From an uncultured Alphaproteobacteria bacterium (GTDB taxonomy: Bacteria; Pseudomonadota; Alphaproteobacteria; Sneathiellales; Sneathiellaceae), in NCBI GenBank assembly GCA_937910835.1, contig CALEMG010000350.1, forward strand, positions 1 through 16,466: 16,466 nt of DNA. Reading direction: 5' to 3'. The notes beneath the pieces were generated by a model, which worked only from the letters and a program-made list of their open reading frames with translations, was not told the DNA's origin and searched no databases. Shown here in pieces: positions 7,610-13,859 of this stretch. The position numbers and the translations under genes are program-made. How positions within the stretch are numbered: position 1 is the stretch's first letter; each line of letters opens with the position of its first letter.

Positions 7610-7622
7610 GGCAAAATTATCC
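7610..7622. promoter_or_regulatory. Candidate ftr-like activator site between the divergent sigma-54 promoters
   Basis: GGCAAAATTATCC matches 10 of 13 positions of the perfect palindrome GGCAAATTTTGCC found before fliF, with the same half-site spacing. It lies about 110 bases upstream of the fliK -24 box and 130 upstream of the flgK one, the distance expected of an enhancer. FlbD-type activators bind ftr elements with similar GGCA/TGCC half-sites, as I recall the Caulobacter literature. FlbD itself is not in this window. Confidence 0.4.
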
Positions 7623-7728
7623 TCTTCACCAGAATAGGCCCACTATATCTGGAGTATTTTTCCTAATAAAACAAATCAGAAAACAAGCAACCCATTATTT
7701 TAATTGACTTTTTTAAATCATAAAAAAC

Positions 7729-7743
7729 TGGCCCGATGCTTGC
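7729..7743 (+). promoter_or_regulatory. Sigma-54 (RpoN) promoter of fliK-flgD-flgE
   Basis: TGGCCCGATGCTTGC matches TGGCAC-N5-TTGC in all but one base. GG at 7730-7731 and GC at 7742-7743 are ten bases apart. The start of transcription would be near 7755, about 47 bases before the fliK ATG. Confidence 0.75.
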
Positions 7744-7801
7744 TTATTATTCCGGCGAGTAATTATAGCGCGACGCATTTACACTGAATGAGAGATACAT
7801 C

Positions 7802-9337
7802 ATGGATGTTGGGCAGATAATAACGGCGACGGCAGAACCGAAAAATCGGGACGGCGATCCGTATCGGAACGAGGACGAGGATTTCGCAACCTATGTGAAT
7901 GAGACCTCCCCAAAAAACGATCCCCCAGTCAAAGAGAAATCTGCAGGTAAGACAACTGCAGCGGATGAACCTTCCGATGCCCAGAACACTGCACCGGAGA
8001 GTTCAGTAAAGAGCGACGGCACGCCTGACGAAGATGTGCCAGTCTCTACCGCTGCAGATAAAACACCAACAACTGAAAAAACAGCAAGCACGCCACAGAA
8101 CGGCAACTCTGCTTCAATGGCGGCTGCTTCGACCCCAGCGTTACCAACAACTCCAGTCACGGTTTCAAGCTCGAATGGAACCGAAGGAACGGCTGAGAAG
8201 TCTCCGGCTCCAACAACTACTGCAGTAGCGCAAACGCCCATAGTGGACAGCGCAACGGAAACCCCAATAGCTGATAAAAATGTAACGGCGGATGCAAGCA
8301 AGAAACCAGAGCCGACTGCTAACACTACCGGTATAAAGAATTCTGACGCCGCCTCAACTCAGGCAGCCTCACCGGTCGCTGCTGCGGCACAGACCGAGGC
8401 AAAAAAGCCTACGGAAAAGAATTCAGCCACGGCATCAGCCCAAACGGGAAATGAGAAAGCTGTAACCACGCCTCCATCCGATGCAAAAGCGACACCCCCT
8501 TCTTCGGAAGCTCTTGCCGCCATGCGAGCTGAAGCAAATGCTAAAATGAGCGAAAAAGATATCCTTTCGTCAAAAATTGCCGAGATGCTTCAAGACGGGA
8601 AGGGAAAAATCAGCCTGACCGCATCAAAGCAGCAGCAGAGTTTCCAAACGGCGCTTGCCAGCAGCACTAATCTGGTCACAGCCAATATGGCCAATAATAC
8701 CGCCACCGCAAATCCGAGCCTGTTGCCCGGGGCAGGCGGCGAGATGGCAGGCAACGCCTCCCAAATGCCACTTCCCGTGACGGGGAATGCTCAAGCGTTG
8801 CCTTCGGATTCCGTGAACCAAACCATGCCGACCGCACCGGCAGGCAGTATTCAGGGTGTTGAGGCAACTGCGACAAATACTGACAGCCAAGCATCCAATG
8901 CAGCCCGTGCGGCGGCCCAATTACCGGTAGCCGAACAGGTTTCGACACAAATCAGTTCCGCCATCAAGGAGGGGCAAGATCGGATCAAGATCAGTCTGCA
9001 TCCATCGGAGCTCGGTCGGGTCGAAGTTAAACTCGATATCGGGCACGATGGTCGCATCCTTGCCGTTGTTTCTGTCGACAAACAAGAAACCCTTGATCTT
9101 CTGCAGCGGGACGCCCGCAGCTTGGAGCGCGCTTTGCAGGACGCCGGGTTTGATACCGGATCCAGCAGCCTGAATTTCGGTCTCAGTCAGAACGGTCAGA
9201 ATGGCCAGGGTGAGGATTTCGCAAATATGAATATGCCGATGGAAGAAGCGGGAGACAATGATGTTTTGTCCAGTCTCCCTCTTCAGACAAAGACCGGGGG
9301 GCCGATGAGTGACGGCGGCCTCGATATACAAGTTTAG
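7802..9337 (+). CDS. fliK: Flagellar hook-length control protein FliK
   Basis: FliK is a secreted ruler that measures the hook and switches the export gate (FlhB) from hook to filament substrates. The 511-residue protein has a long, low-complexity N-terminal and middle part rich in Ala, Thr, Ser, Pro, Lys and Glu (about residues 30-240), as expected for an unfolded ruler. The conserved C-terminal switch domain is at about 377-460. It contains LHPSELGRVEVKLDI (399 onward), then VSVDKQETLDLLQRDARSLERALQDAGF. The extreme C-terminus is a further short disordered tail. A GAGAGA ribosome site precedes the ATG. It is the first gene after the sigma-54 promoter at 7729-7743, and flgD and flgE follow. 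Identity rests on the C-terminal domain and on context, because the rest is poorly conserved across the family. Confidence 0.92.
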   Translation: MDVGQIITATAEPKNRDGDPYRNEDEDFATYVNETSPKNDPPVKEKSAGKTTAADEPSDAQNTAPESSVKSDGTPDEDVPVSTAADKTPTTEKTASTPQNGNSASMAAASTPALPTTPVTVSSSNGTEGTAEKSPAPTTTAVAQTPIVDSATETPIADKNVTADASKKPEPTANTTGIKNSDAASTQAASPVAAAAQTEAKKPTEKNSATASAQTGNEKAVTTPPSDAKATPPSSEALAAMRAEANAKMSEKDILSSKIAEMLQDGKGKISLTASKQQQSFQTALASSTNLVTANMANNTATANPSLLPGAGGEMAGNASQMPLPVTGNAQALPSDSVNQTMPTAPAGSIQGVEATATNTDSQASNAARAAAQLPVAEQVSTQISSAIKEGQDRIKISLHPSELGRVEVKLDIGHDGRILAVVSVDKQETLDLLQRDARSLERALQDAGFDTGSSSLNFGLSQNGQNGQGEDFANMNMPMEEAGDNDVLSSLPLQTKTGGPMSDGGLDIQV

Positions 9338-9382
9338 ATAATTGACCAAATGAATTGATTTCAAAAAAGTGAGTATTGAATC

Positions 9383-10075
9383 ATGCCGGAAGTAACCTCC
9401 ACCTCCCAGACCCAGAGCAGCGCCGCGCAAACGGCGCAAACAACTCTGGCCAGCAATTTCGATGATTTTCTGACATTGCTGACAACGCAGCTGACTAATC
9501 AGGATCCGCTGAACCCAACAGATTCCACGGAGTTTACCAATCAGTTGGTCAATTTCACGAATGTCGAACAGTCGATCGCAACGAACCAGAATCTCGAAGC
9601 GCTGGTTCAGTTGGAGCAGATGTCGCAACAGAACATGCTGGGCGCAACGATGATCAATTATCTCGGCAAATCCATCGGCACAAATCTCAATGTCTCTGCA
9701 TTGAACAACGGTAACGCGGCCTGGAATATTGATCTTGGAAGCAGCGCCGAAACAGTGACGTACGATGTTTACAACCAGAATGGCGACATTGTGTTCTCTG
9801 AAACCGCAGAAGGCGTGGCGGCCGGTGAGCAGCAATATAGCTGGGACGGCACGACCAAAAGCGGGACCGCCGCCGAAGATGGTGCTTATTATCTTGTTGT
9901 TACCGGCGAAACAGCGGGCGGTAGCTCCGTTGGTGTCGGTTATAGTTTTGAGGGTATCGCCACAAGCGTTGAAACTGTCAACGGAGAACCCGTCATGATG
10001 GTAGGCGAAGTTCCAATCGGCCTTGGCTACATCACTTCCGTCACTGAACCTACAACGACTGATCCGTCCGCTTAA
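9383..10075 (+). CDS. flgD: Flagellar hook-capping (hook assembly scaffold) protein FlgD
   Basis: FlgD forms the temporary cap at the tip of the growing hook, under which FlgE subunits fold. The 230-residue protein has the hallmark N-terminal segment FDDFLTLLTTQLTNQDPLNP (residues 26-45) and the following EFTNQLVNFTNVEQSIATNQNLEALVQLEQM. These are the most conserved parts of the family. The C-terminal half carries the FlgD Ig-like/Tudor fold, seen in the strands ...YDVYNQNGDIVFSETAEGV and QQYSWDGTTKSGTAAEDGAYYL. A GTGAG ribosome site precedes the ATG. It lies 45 bases after fliK and 62 before flgE, with no promoter or terminator seen between, so the three are likely one operon. The length is normal. 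Confidence 0.96.
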   Translation: MPEVTSTSQTQSSAAQTAQTTLASNFDDFLTLLTTQLTNQDPLNPTDSTEFTNQLVNFTNVEQSIATNQNLEALVQLEQMSQQNMLGATMINYLGKSIGTNLNVSALNNGNAAWNIDLGSSAETVTYDVYNQNGDIVFSETAEGVAAGEQQYSWDGTTKSGTAAEDGAYYLVVTGETAGGSSVGVGYSFEGIATSVETVNGEPVMMVGEVPIGLGYITSVTEPTTTDPSA

Positions 10076-10137
10076 ATCGCGGCTAACCAAGACGCCTTCG
10101 CCATTCATTAGGTGGGCGGTTAATTAGGAGAGAGAAT

Positions 10138-11460
10138 ATGAGTTTAACAGCAGCAATGTTTTCCGGAGTTTCGGGACTGGCCGCGCAATCAACGGCGATG
10201 GCAACTATCTCGGACAATATTTCCAATACGAACACAATCGGCTACAAGGGTACCAACGCGATCTTCTCGACCTTGGTGACCGAAAGCGCGACAGATACGA
10301 CTTATTCCGCTGGCGGTGTCCTCGTCCATCCGCGCGCGCAGATTGACCAGCAGGGTTTGATCACGGCATCAGAATCCTCAACGCACATGGCTATCGCGGG
10401 TGACGGTTTCTTCGTCGTCTCGACAGCAGCAGACCCGACGACGGCAGGAGGTAACTATATCTACACGCGCGCCGGCACGTTTGAACCGGATGCGACGGGT
10501 CTCTTGCGCAATGCTCAGGGTTACTATCTGCAAGGTTGGGAAATCGACCCAAATGGTAATATCCCGGCAAACCAATCTGACCTGGCCGCGCTTTCCCCCG
10601 TTAATATTACGGGCCTTACGGGTAACGCCGAAGCAACCTCGACCATAAACCTCAAAGCTAATCTGTCATCCGATCAGGCCTCCTTCGGTGCAGGCTATGT
10701 TGCCGGGGACATGACAAGTGGAGCGGTTGACCCTCATTTCGTTCGTTCTTTCCAGGTTTATGACAGCATGGGGTCTGCCCATAGCATCAGTTTTAACTTC
10801 CTAAGGACAGGGTCCGGCGCGACACCGAATGAATGGACCGTCGAAATTACATCGGATATCGACGGTGATGGCTCAGAGGATATGCTTTCCTCAAGTATCG
10901 CCGCCTTTAACTCAGACGGCTCGTTGGATATGGCCTCAACAACCCTTTCCAATACCATTACAATTCCGTGGGCCGCTTCCCTGGGCATTGATACGCCGCA
11001 GCCGATAACATTGAACTTTGGCACAGACGGTCAATCGGATGGCTTCACTCAATTTGCTTCCAACTCCGAGCTCGTTTCCTCTGAGGTTAACGGCGCATTG
11101 TTCGGCGCATTCAATTCGGTTTTCATTGATGAGGAAGGAACTGTGATCGCCAAATTCGACAACGGTACGTCGAAAGAGATCTACAAAATTCCGGTTGCGA
11201 CTTTCGCCAATCCGAATGGTTTGACGAACCGGGACGGCAATGCTTATGACGAAACACCTGAATCAGGAACATTCACTCTGCGTGAAGCTACTTTAGGTGG
11301 TGCCGGCAAGATCATCTCTTCAGCAACCGAAGCATCCACTGTCGATATCGCGGAAGAGTTCACACGGATGATTATTACCCAGCGCTCCTACTCTGCGGCG
11401 GGCAAAATCATCACGACCGCAGATGAAATGCTTGAGGAGTTAATCCGCCTGAAGCGATAG
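10138..11460 (+). CDS. flgE: Flagellar hook protein FlgE
   Basis: FlgE is the structural subunit of the hook, the universal joint between the basal body and the filament. The 440-residue protein starts with the rod/hook N-terminal signature (MSLTAAMFSGVSGLAAQSTA, then DNISNTNTIGYKGTNAIFSTL). It has the HMAIAGDGFFVV motif near residue 82 that opens the D1 domain. It ends with the C-terminal coiled coil EFTRMIITQRSYSAAGKIITTADEML. The middle holds the FlgE D2 domain, with ATSTINLKANLSS and a DSMGSAHSISFNFLRT segment. A DxDxDG loop (residues 240-248) resembles a calcium-binding site. An AGGAGAGA ribosome site precedes the ATG. A long hairpin follows the stop. It is the last gene of the fliK operon. 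Confidence 0.96.
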   Translation: MSLTAAMFSGVSGLAAQSTAMATISDNISNTNTIGYKGTNAIFSTLVTESATDTTYSAGGVLVHPRAQIDQQGLITASESSTHMAIAGDGFFVVSTAADPTTAGGNYIYTRAGTFEPDATGLLRNAQGYYLQGWEIDPNGNIPANQSDLAALSPVNITGLTGNAEATSTINLKANLSSDQASFGAGYVAGDMTSGAVDPHFVRSFQVYDSMGSAHSISFNFLRTGSGATPNEWTVEITSDIDGDGSEDMLSSSIAAFNSDGSLDMASTTLSNTITIPWAASLGIDTPQPITLNFGTDGQSDGFTQFASNSELVSSEVNGALFGAFNSVFIDEEGTVIAKFDNGTSKEIYKIPVATFANPNGLTNRDGNAYDETPESGTFTLREATLGGAGKIISSATEASTVDIAEEFTRMIITQRSYSAAGKIITTADEMLEELIRLKR

Positions 11461-11483
11461 ATTTTTAGGGCTCAAGAATTGAC

Positions 11484-11522
11484 ATCTTCATGGCGGAAGA
11501 GACTGTTTCCCGCCATGAAGAT
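11484..11522 (+). repeat. 13-bp perfect inverted repeat after flgE (hairpin without U tract)
   Basis: ATCTTCATGGCGG (11484-11496) and CCGCCATGAAGAT (11510-11522) are exact reverse complements around a 13-base loop. Neither strand has a run of T after the stem, so it is not a standard intrinsic terminator. It may be a 3'-end stabiliser or processing site for the fliK-flgD-flgE mRNA, or a terminator that works without a U tract. Confidence 0.7.
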
Positions 11523-11539
11523 AAAATTAACCACCCTCA

Positions 11540-11554
11540 TTAGCTGTTTGTTAA
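11540..11554 (+). promoter_or_regulatory. Candidate CtrA box upstream of sciP
   Basis: TTAGCTGTTTGTTAA matches the CtrA consensus TTAA-N7-TTAA in seven of eight defined bases. It ends 57 bases before the sciP ATG. A further half-site TTAACCA lies at 11527-11533. CtrA-dependent expression of sciP is known from Caulobacter, so the location fits, but short AT-rich boxes can occur by chance. Confidence 0.5.
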
Positions 11555-11611
11555 ATCGATGGGCCTATGATCTCAATTCAAGGCGAAATGTAAGTATGAG
11601 GTAGAGTACAG

Positions 11612-11911
11612 ATGCAGTCGCAAATGGACCGCAAAGTAAATCGGATTATTGGACTGGATGGTCAGCCCATGACGATCCATGATCTACCGCCGAAAGATAC
11701 CAAAAGATGGGTCATCCGGCGGAAAGCTGAAGTAGTCGCTGCAGTCCGCGGCGGGCTGATCAGCTTGGACGATGCATGCCGACGCTATACACTTTCTGTC
11801 GAGGAATTTCTGTCCTGGCAAAAAGCAATCGATAAGCACGGCCTGCCTGGACTGCGGACAACCCGGATTCAGGAATATCGTCCAAATGATCCAACATATA
11901 ATAATGACTAG
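11612..11911 (+). CDS. sciP: DUF1153 family CtrA inhibitor SciP
   Basis: SciP is a small helix-turn-helix protein of alphaproteobacteria. It binds CtrA, and DNA, and blocks activation of CtrA target promoters, including flagellar ones, without removing CtrA from DNA. The 99-residue protein shows the very conserved core KRWVIRRKAEVVAAVRGGLI (about residues 31-50) and SLDDACRRYTLSVEEFLSWQ, the hallmarks of DUF1153. It also has the IIGLDGQPMTIHDLPP N-terminal segment. The ATG at 11612 has a GAGG about ten bases upstream; an ATG four codons later (11624) is an alternative. The gene sits between the hook operon and the fliF operon, has its own candidate CtrA box upstream and is closed by a strong terminator. 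It thus appears to be a single-gene unit. Confidence 0.93.
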   Translation: MQSQMDRKVNRIIGLDGQPMTIHDLPPKDTKRWVIRRKAEVVAAVRGGLISLDDACRRYTLSVEEFLSWQKAIDKHGLPGLRTTRIQEYRPNDPTYNND

Positions 11912-11938
11912 TTAATTTACTTGTTATTCTCTTTTCAG

Positions 11939-11971
11939 AAAGCCCGGCCAAAACGCCGGGCTTTTATTTTT
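11939..11971 (+). terminator. Rho-independent terminator of sciP
   Basis: The stem AAGCCCGGC (11940-11948) / GCCGGGCTT (11955-11963), with a CAAAAC loop, is followed by TTTTATTTTT (from 11962). It lies about 28 bases after the sciP stop and separates sciP from the fliF control region. Confidence 0.92.
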
Positions 11972-12035
11972 ACTCAACGTACTCCTCACCCATAACCACC
12001 GGTCAGCAGGAAACTTTCGTCCAGGAAAATCAGCT

Positions 12036-12071
12036 AGGCAAAATATTCCGCTTACCCGGCAAATTTTGCCT
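12036..12071. repeat. Repeated GGCAAA half-sites forming a 9-bp inverted repeat upstream of fliF
   Basis: AGGCAAAAT (12036-12044) is the exact reverse complement of ATTTTGCCT (12063-12071). A second GGCAAA starts at 12058, inside the palindrome described separately. There are thus two direct GGCAAA half-sites and one inverted copy within 36 bases, which looks like a multi-site operator rather than an RNA hairpin. Confidence 0.5.
12058..12070. promoter_or_regulatory. Candidate ftr/FlbD operator palindrome upstream of fliF
   Basis: GGCAAATTTTGCC is a perfect palindrome (6-1-6) with GGCA/TGCC ends, within CCGGCAAATTTTGCCTGCCG. It ends five bases before the CtrA-like box. In Caulobacter an ftr element at the fliF promoter is bound by FlbD to repress the early operon. 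From memory its half-sites are of this type. The position and symmetry fit that role here. Confidence 0.5.
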
Positions 12072-12075
12072 GCCG

Positions 12076-12090
12076 TTAACCACTTGTTTA
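12076..12090 (+). promoter_or_regulatory. Candidate CtrA box of the fliF operon
   Basis: TTAACCACTTGTTTA fits TTAA-N7-TTAA with one mismatch, and its first half extends as TTAACCA, the preferred CtrA half-site. It lies about 70 bases before the fliF start codon. The early fliF operon is a known CtrA target in Caulobacter. No convincing -10 element was found downstream. Confidence 0.5.
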
Positions 12091-12147
12091 TCTCCTCATC
12101 GTATCGTTCGTGAAGTGGAATGAATTTTACCGGTATTTTATTTGAGT

Positions 12148-12152
12148 GGGAG
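12148..12152 (+). promoter_or_regulatory. Ribosome binding site that fixes the fliF start
   Basis: GGGAG ends seven bases before GTG 12160. The longer in-frame start, TTG 12142, has no such site upstream and would place this sequence inside the gene. Confidence 0.65.
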
Positions 12153-12159
12153 CACCAAA

Positions 12160-13845
12160 GTGAACGGAATAAGCCAGCTTCTGCAAAGTCTGGGAGCAGT
12201 AAGAGTGATTATCCTCGGCGGGGTCGCCGTCGGATTAATTGCTTTGATCATGTTAATGGCAACGCGGATCAGCAGCCCGGATTATGCTCTGTTGTACGGC
12301 GGGCTAGAACCGTCCGACTCTGCAGCCATCGTATCCAAGCTCGAAGCTGAGAACATTCCGTTTCAGATCGCTGGCAATGGCCGTGATGTCCTTGTTCCCG
12401 ATGATCAGGTCGCCTTGATCCGGCTCAAAATGGCCGAGGCAGGCCTTCCCAATGGTGGCTCCGTTGGCTATGAAATTTTTGACAACTCCGACACCTTTGG
12501 TACGACCAGCTTTGTTCAAAACGTAAATTTCGTCCGTGCCCTTGAAGGTGAACTCGCCCGCACCATCCGTGCTTTAAATAATGTTTCCGCCGCACGTGTC
12601 CACCTCGTACTGCCGAAGCGGGAAGTGTTCAGCCGCGACAAGCGAGAGGCCAGCGCTTCTATCGTCCTGAAGCTTAACGGGCGCGGACGGCTGACAGATG
12701 ATCAGATCGCGGCCATTCAGCATATGACGGCATCTGCAGTCCCATCCTTGTCACCATCACATATTTCCATCGTCGATGAAAATGGCAATCTGCTCGCGCG
12801 AGGCGACGGCAAAGAAACGCAAGGCTTTGGAATCAGTTCGCAAAGCGACTTCAAGCGCATCGCTTATGAAAGTCACCTGAAAGAACAGATTGAGCAGCTT
12901 TTGGAAAAGTCATTGGGCCCAGGCAACATCCGGGCCGAGGTCAGCGCCGTTATGGATTTTGACCAGCGCACCATCCAATCGGAAACCTACGATCCGGACA
13001 GCCAAGTTGTGCGCTCCTCTCAACTGGTTGAGGAAAGCAGTTCGTCAAATGAAGGTGTCACCAACGATCCCGCCGTATCGGTTGCCAATAACCTGCCCGA
13101 GGCCGGCGCGGATAATGCGGGTGGATCCAGCTCCAAGGATGCGGCATCCCGGACGGAAGAGACAGTCAATTACGAAATATCTAAGACCATTACCACGGAA
13201 GTGCGTGAGTCCGGACCGGTTCGCCGTCTGACTGTCGCCGTCCTTGTCAACGGCCGTTCTGAGGTTGCGGCGGACGGCACCCGCTCTTATGAAGCGCTGA
13301 GCGAGGACGCACTGGCGCAGGTGAGCCGCCTAGTTAAATCTGCCATCGGCTACAACGAGGAACGCGGCGATGTCGTCGAAGTGGTCAATATGCCGTTCGC
13401 AGAAGTCGTCGAAAAATTTTCGGACGAAGAGATTGTCTCCGATGAAATTTTCATGGGCCTGACGAAGGCCGATCTTTTCAAAATGGGTGAAATGGGCGTT
13501 CTTGTTATTGTGGCGATACTCGCGCTGCTGCTTGTTGTTCGCCCCCTTCTCAACCGCGCGCTGGCCACCGGCACCGCAACACCGGCCCTGGCCGGGCCAG
13601 GTGGCGCCGCAATGGCAGGCGCGCTGCCCGGTGGTGGCTCCGTGCCGGCAATCGCCAATAATCAGGAACAGTCCGGAGACGCGCAGCAATCTGAAACTCT
13701 GAATGAAATCGATAGCATGATCGATATTGATAAAGTTGACGGCCAGGTCAAAACCTCGGCGCTCAACAAGGTAAGCGAAATTGTTGACAAGCACCCAGAC
13801 GAAGCAATCTCCATTCTTCGCAGCTGGCTCTATCACGACGCATAA
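12160..13845 (+). CDS. fliF: Flagellar MS-ring protein FliF
   Basis: FliF builds the MS ring in the inner membrane, the base on which the switch and export gate assemble. With the GTG start the protein has 561 residues. A membrane segment near residues 14-36 (VRVIILGGVAVGLIALIML) is followed by the secretin/YscJ-like ring domains, including LYGGLEPSDSAAIVSKLEAE and the RALEGELARTIRALNNVSAA helix. Next come ARVHLVLPKREVFSRDKREA and the FliF C-terminal domain. The second membrane segment lies near 446-468 (VLVIVAILALLLVVRPLL). The C-terminal tail, ending in DEAISILRSWLYHDA, is the FliG-binding helix. Frame and start were chosen for the GGGAG site; TTG 12142 would add six residues. It opens an operon with fliG, fliH, fliN and motA, behind the CtrA- and ftr-like sites. 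Confidence 0.96.
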   Translation: MNGISQLLQSLGAVRVIILGGVAVGLIALIMLMATRISSPDYALLYGGLEPSDSAAIVSKLEAENIPFQIAGNGRDVLVPDDQVALIRLKMAEAGLPNGGSVGYEIFDNSDTFGTTSFVQNVNFVRALEGELARTIRALNNVSAARVHLVLPKREVFSRDKREASASIVLKLNGRGRLTDDQIAAIQHMTASAVPSLSPSHISIVDENGNLLARGDGKETQGFGISSQSDFKRIAYESHLKEQIEQLLEKSLGPGNIRAEVSAVMDFDQRTIQSETYDPDSQVVRSSQLVEESSSSNEGVTNDPAVSVANNLPEAGADNAGGSSSKDAASRTEETVNYEISKTITTEVRESGPVRRLTVAVLVNGRSEVAADGTRSYEALSEDALAQVSRLVKSAIGYNEERGDVVEVVNMPFAEVVEKFSDEEIVSDEIFMGLTKADLFKMGEMGVLVIVAILALLLVVRPLLNRALATGTATPALAGPGGAAMAGALPGGGSVPAIANNQEQSGDAQQSETLNEIDSMIDIDKVDGQVKTSALNKVSEIVDKHPDEAISILRSWLYHDA

Positions 13846-13859
13846 GGGAACGTCTTTTT

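Larger units (their letters stand above)
7252..7801. other. Divergent flgK / fliK control region without a convincing gene
   Basis: These 550 bases separate two flagellar operons transcribed away from each other. They hold two sigma-54 -24/-12 elements (7465-7479 leftward, 7729-7743 rightward), an ftr-like half-conserved palindrome at 7610-7622 and several inverted repeats at 7556-7610. The 7380-7400 and 7640-7730 parts are AT-rich. The open frames here (for example 7248-7589 leftward) overlap the flgK start and promoters and resemble no protein I know. Confidence 0.75.

Noticed and set aside
7700..7716. TTAA....TTAA pair before fliK as a CtrA box
   Set aside because: The gap is nine bases instead of seven, in a T-rich stretch.
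8921..10108. A 395-codon open frame on the minus strand, opposite the end of fliK and all of flgD
   Set aside because: Both sense genes are clear family members, and the antisense protein has no recognisable motif and an odd composition rich in His, Cys and Arg, as expected for a shadow frame.
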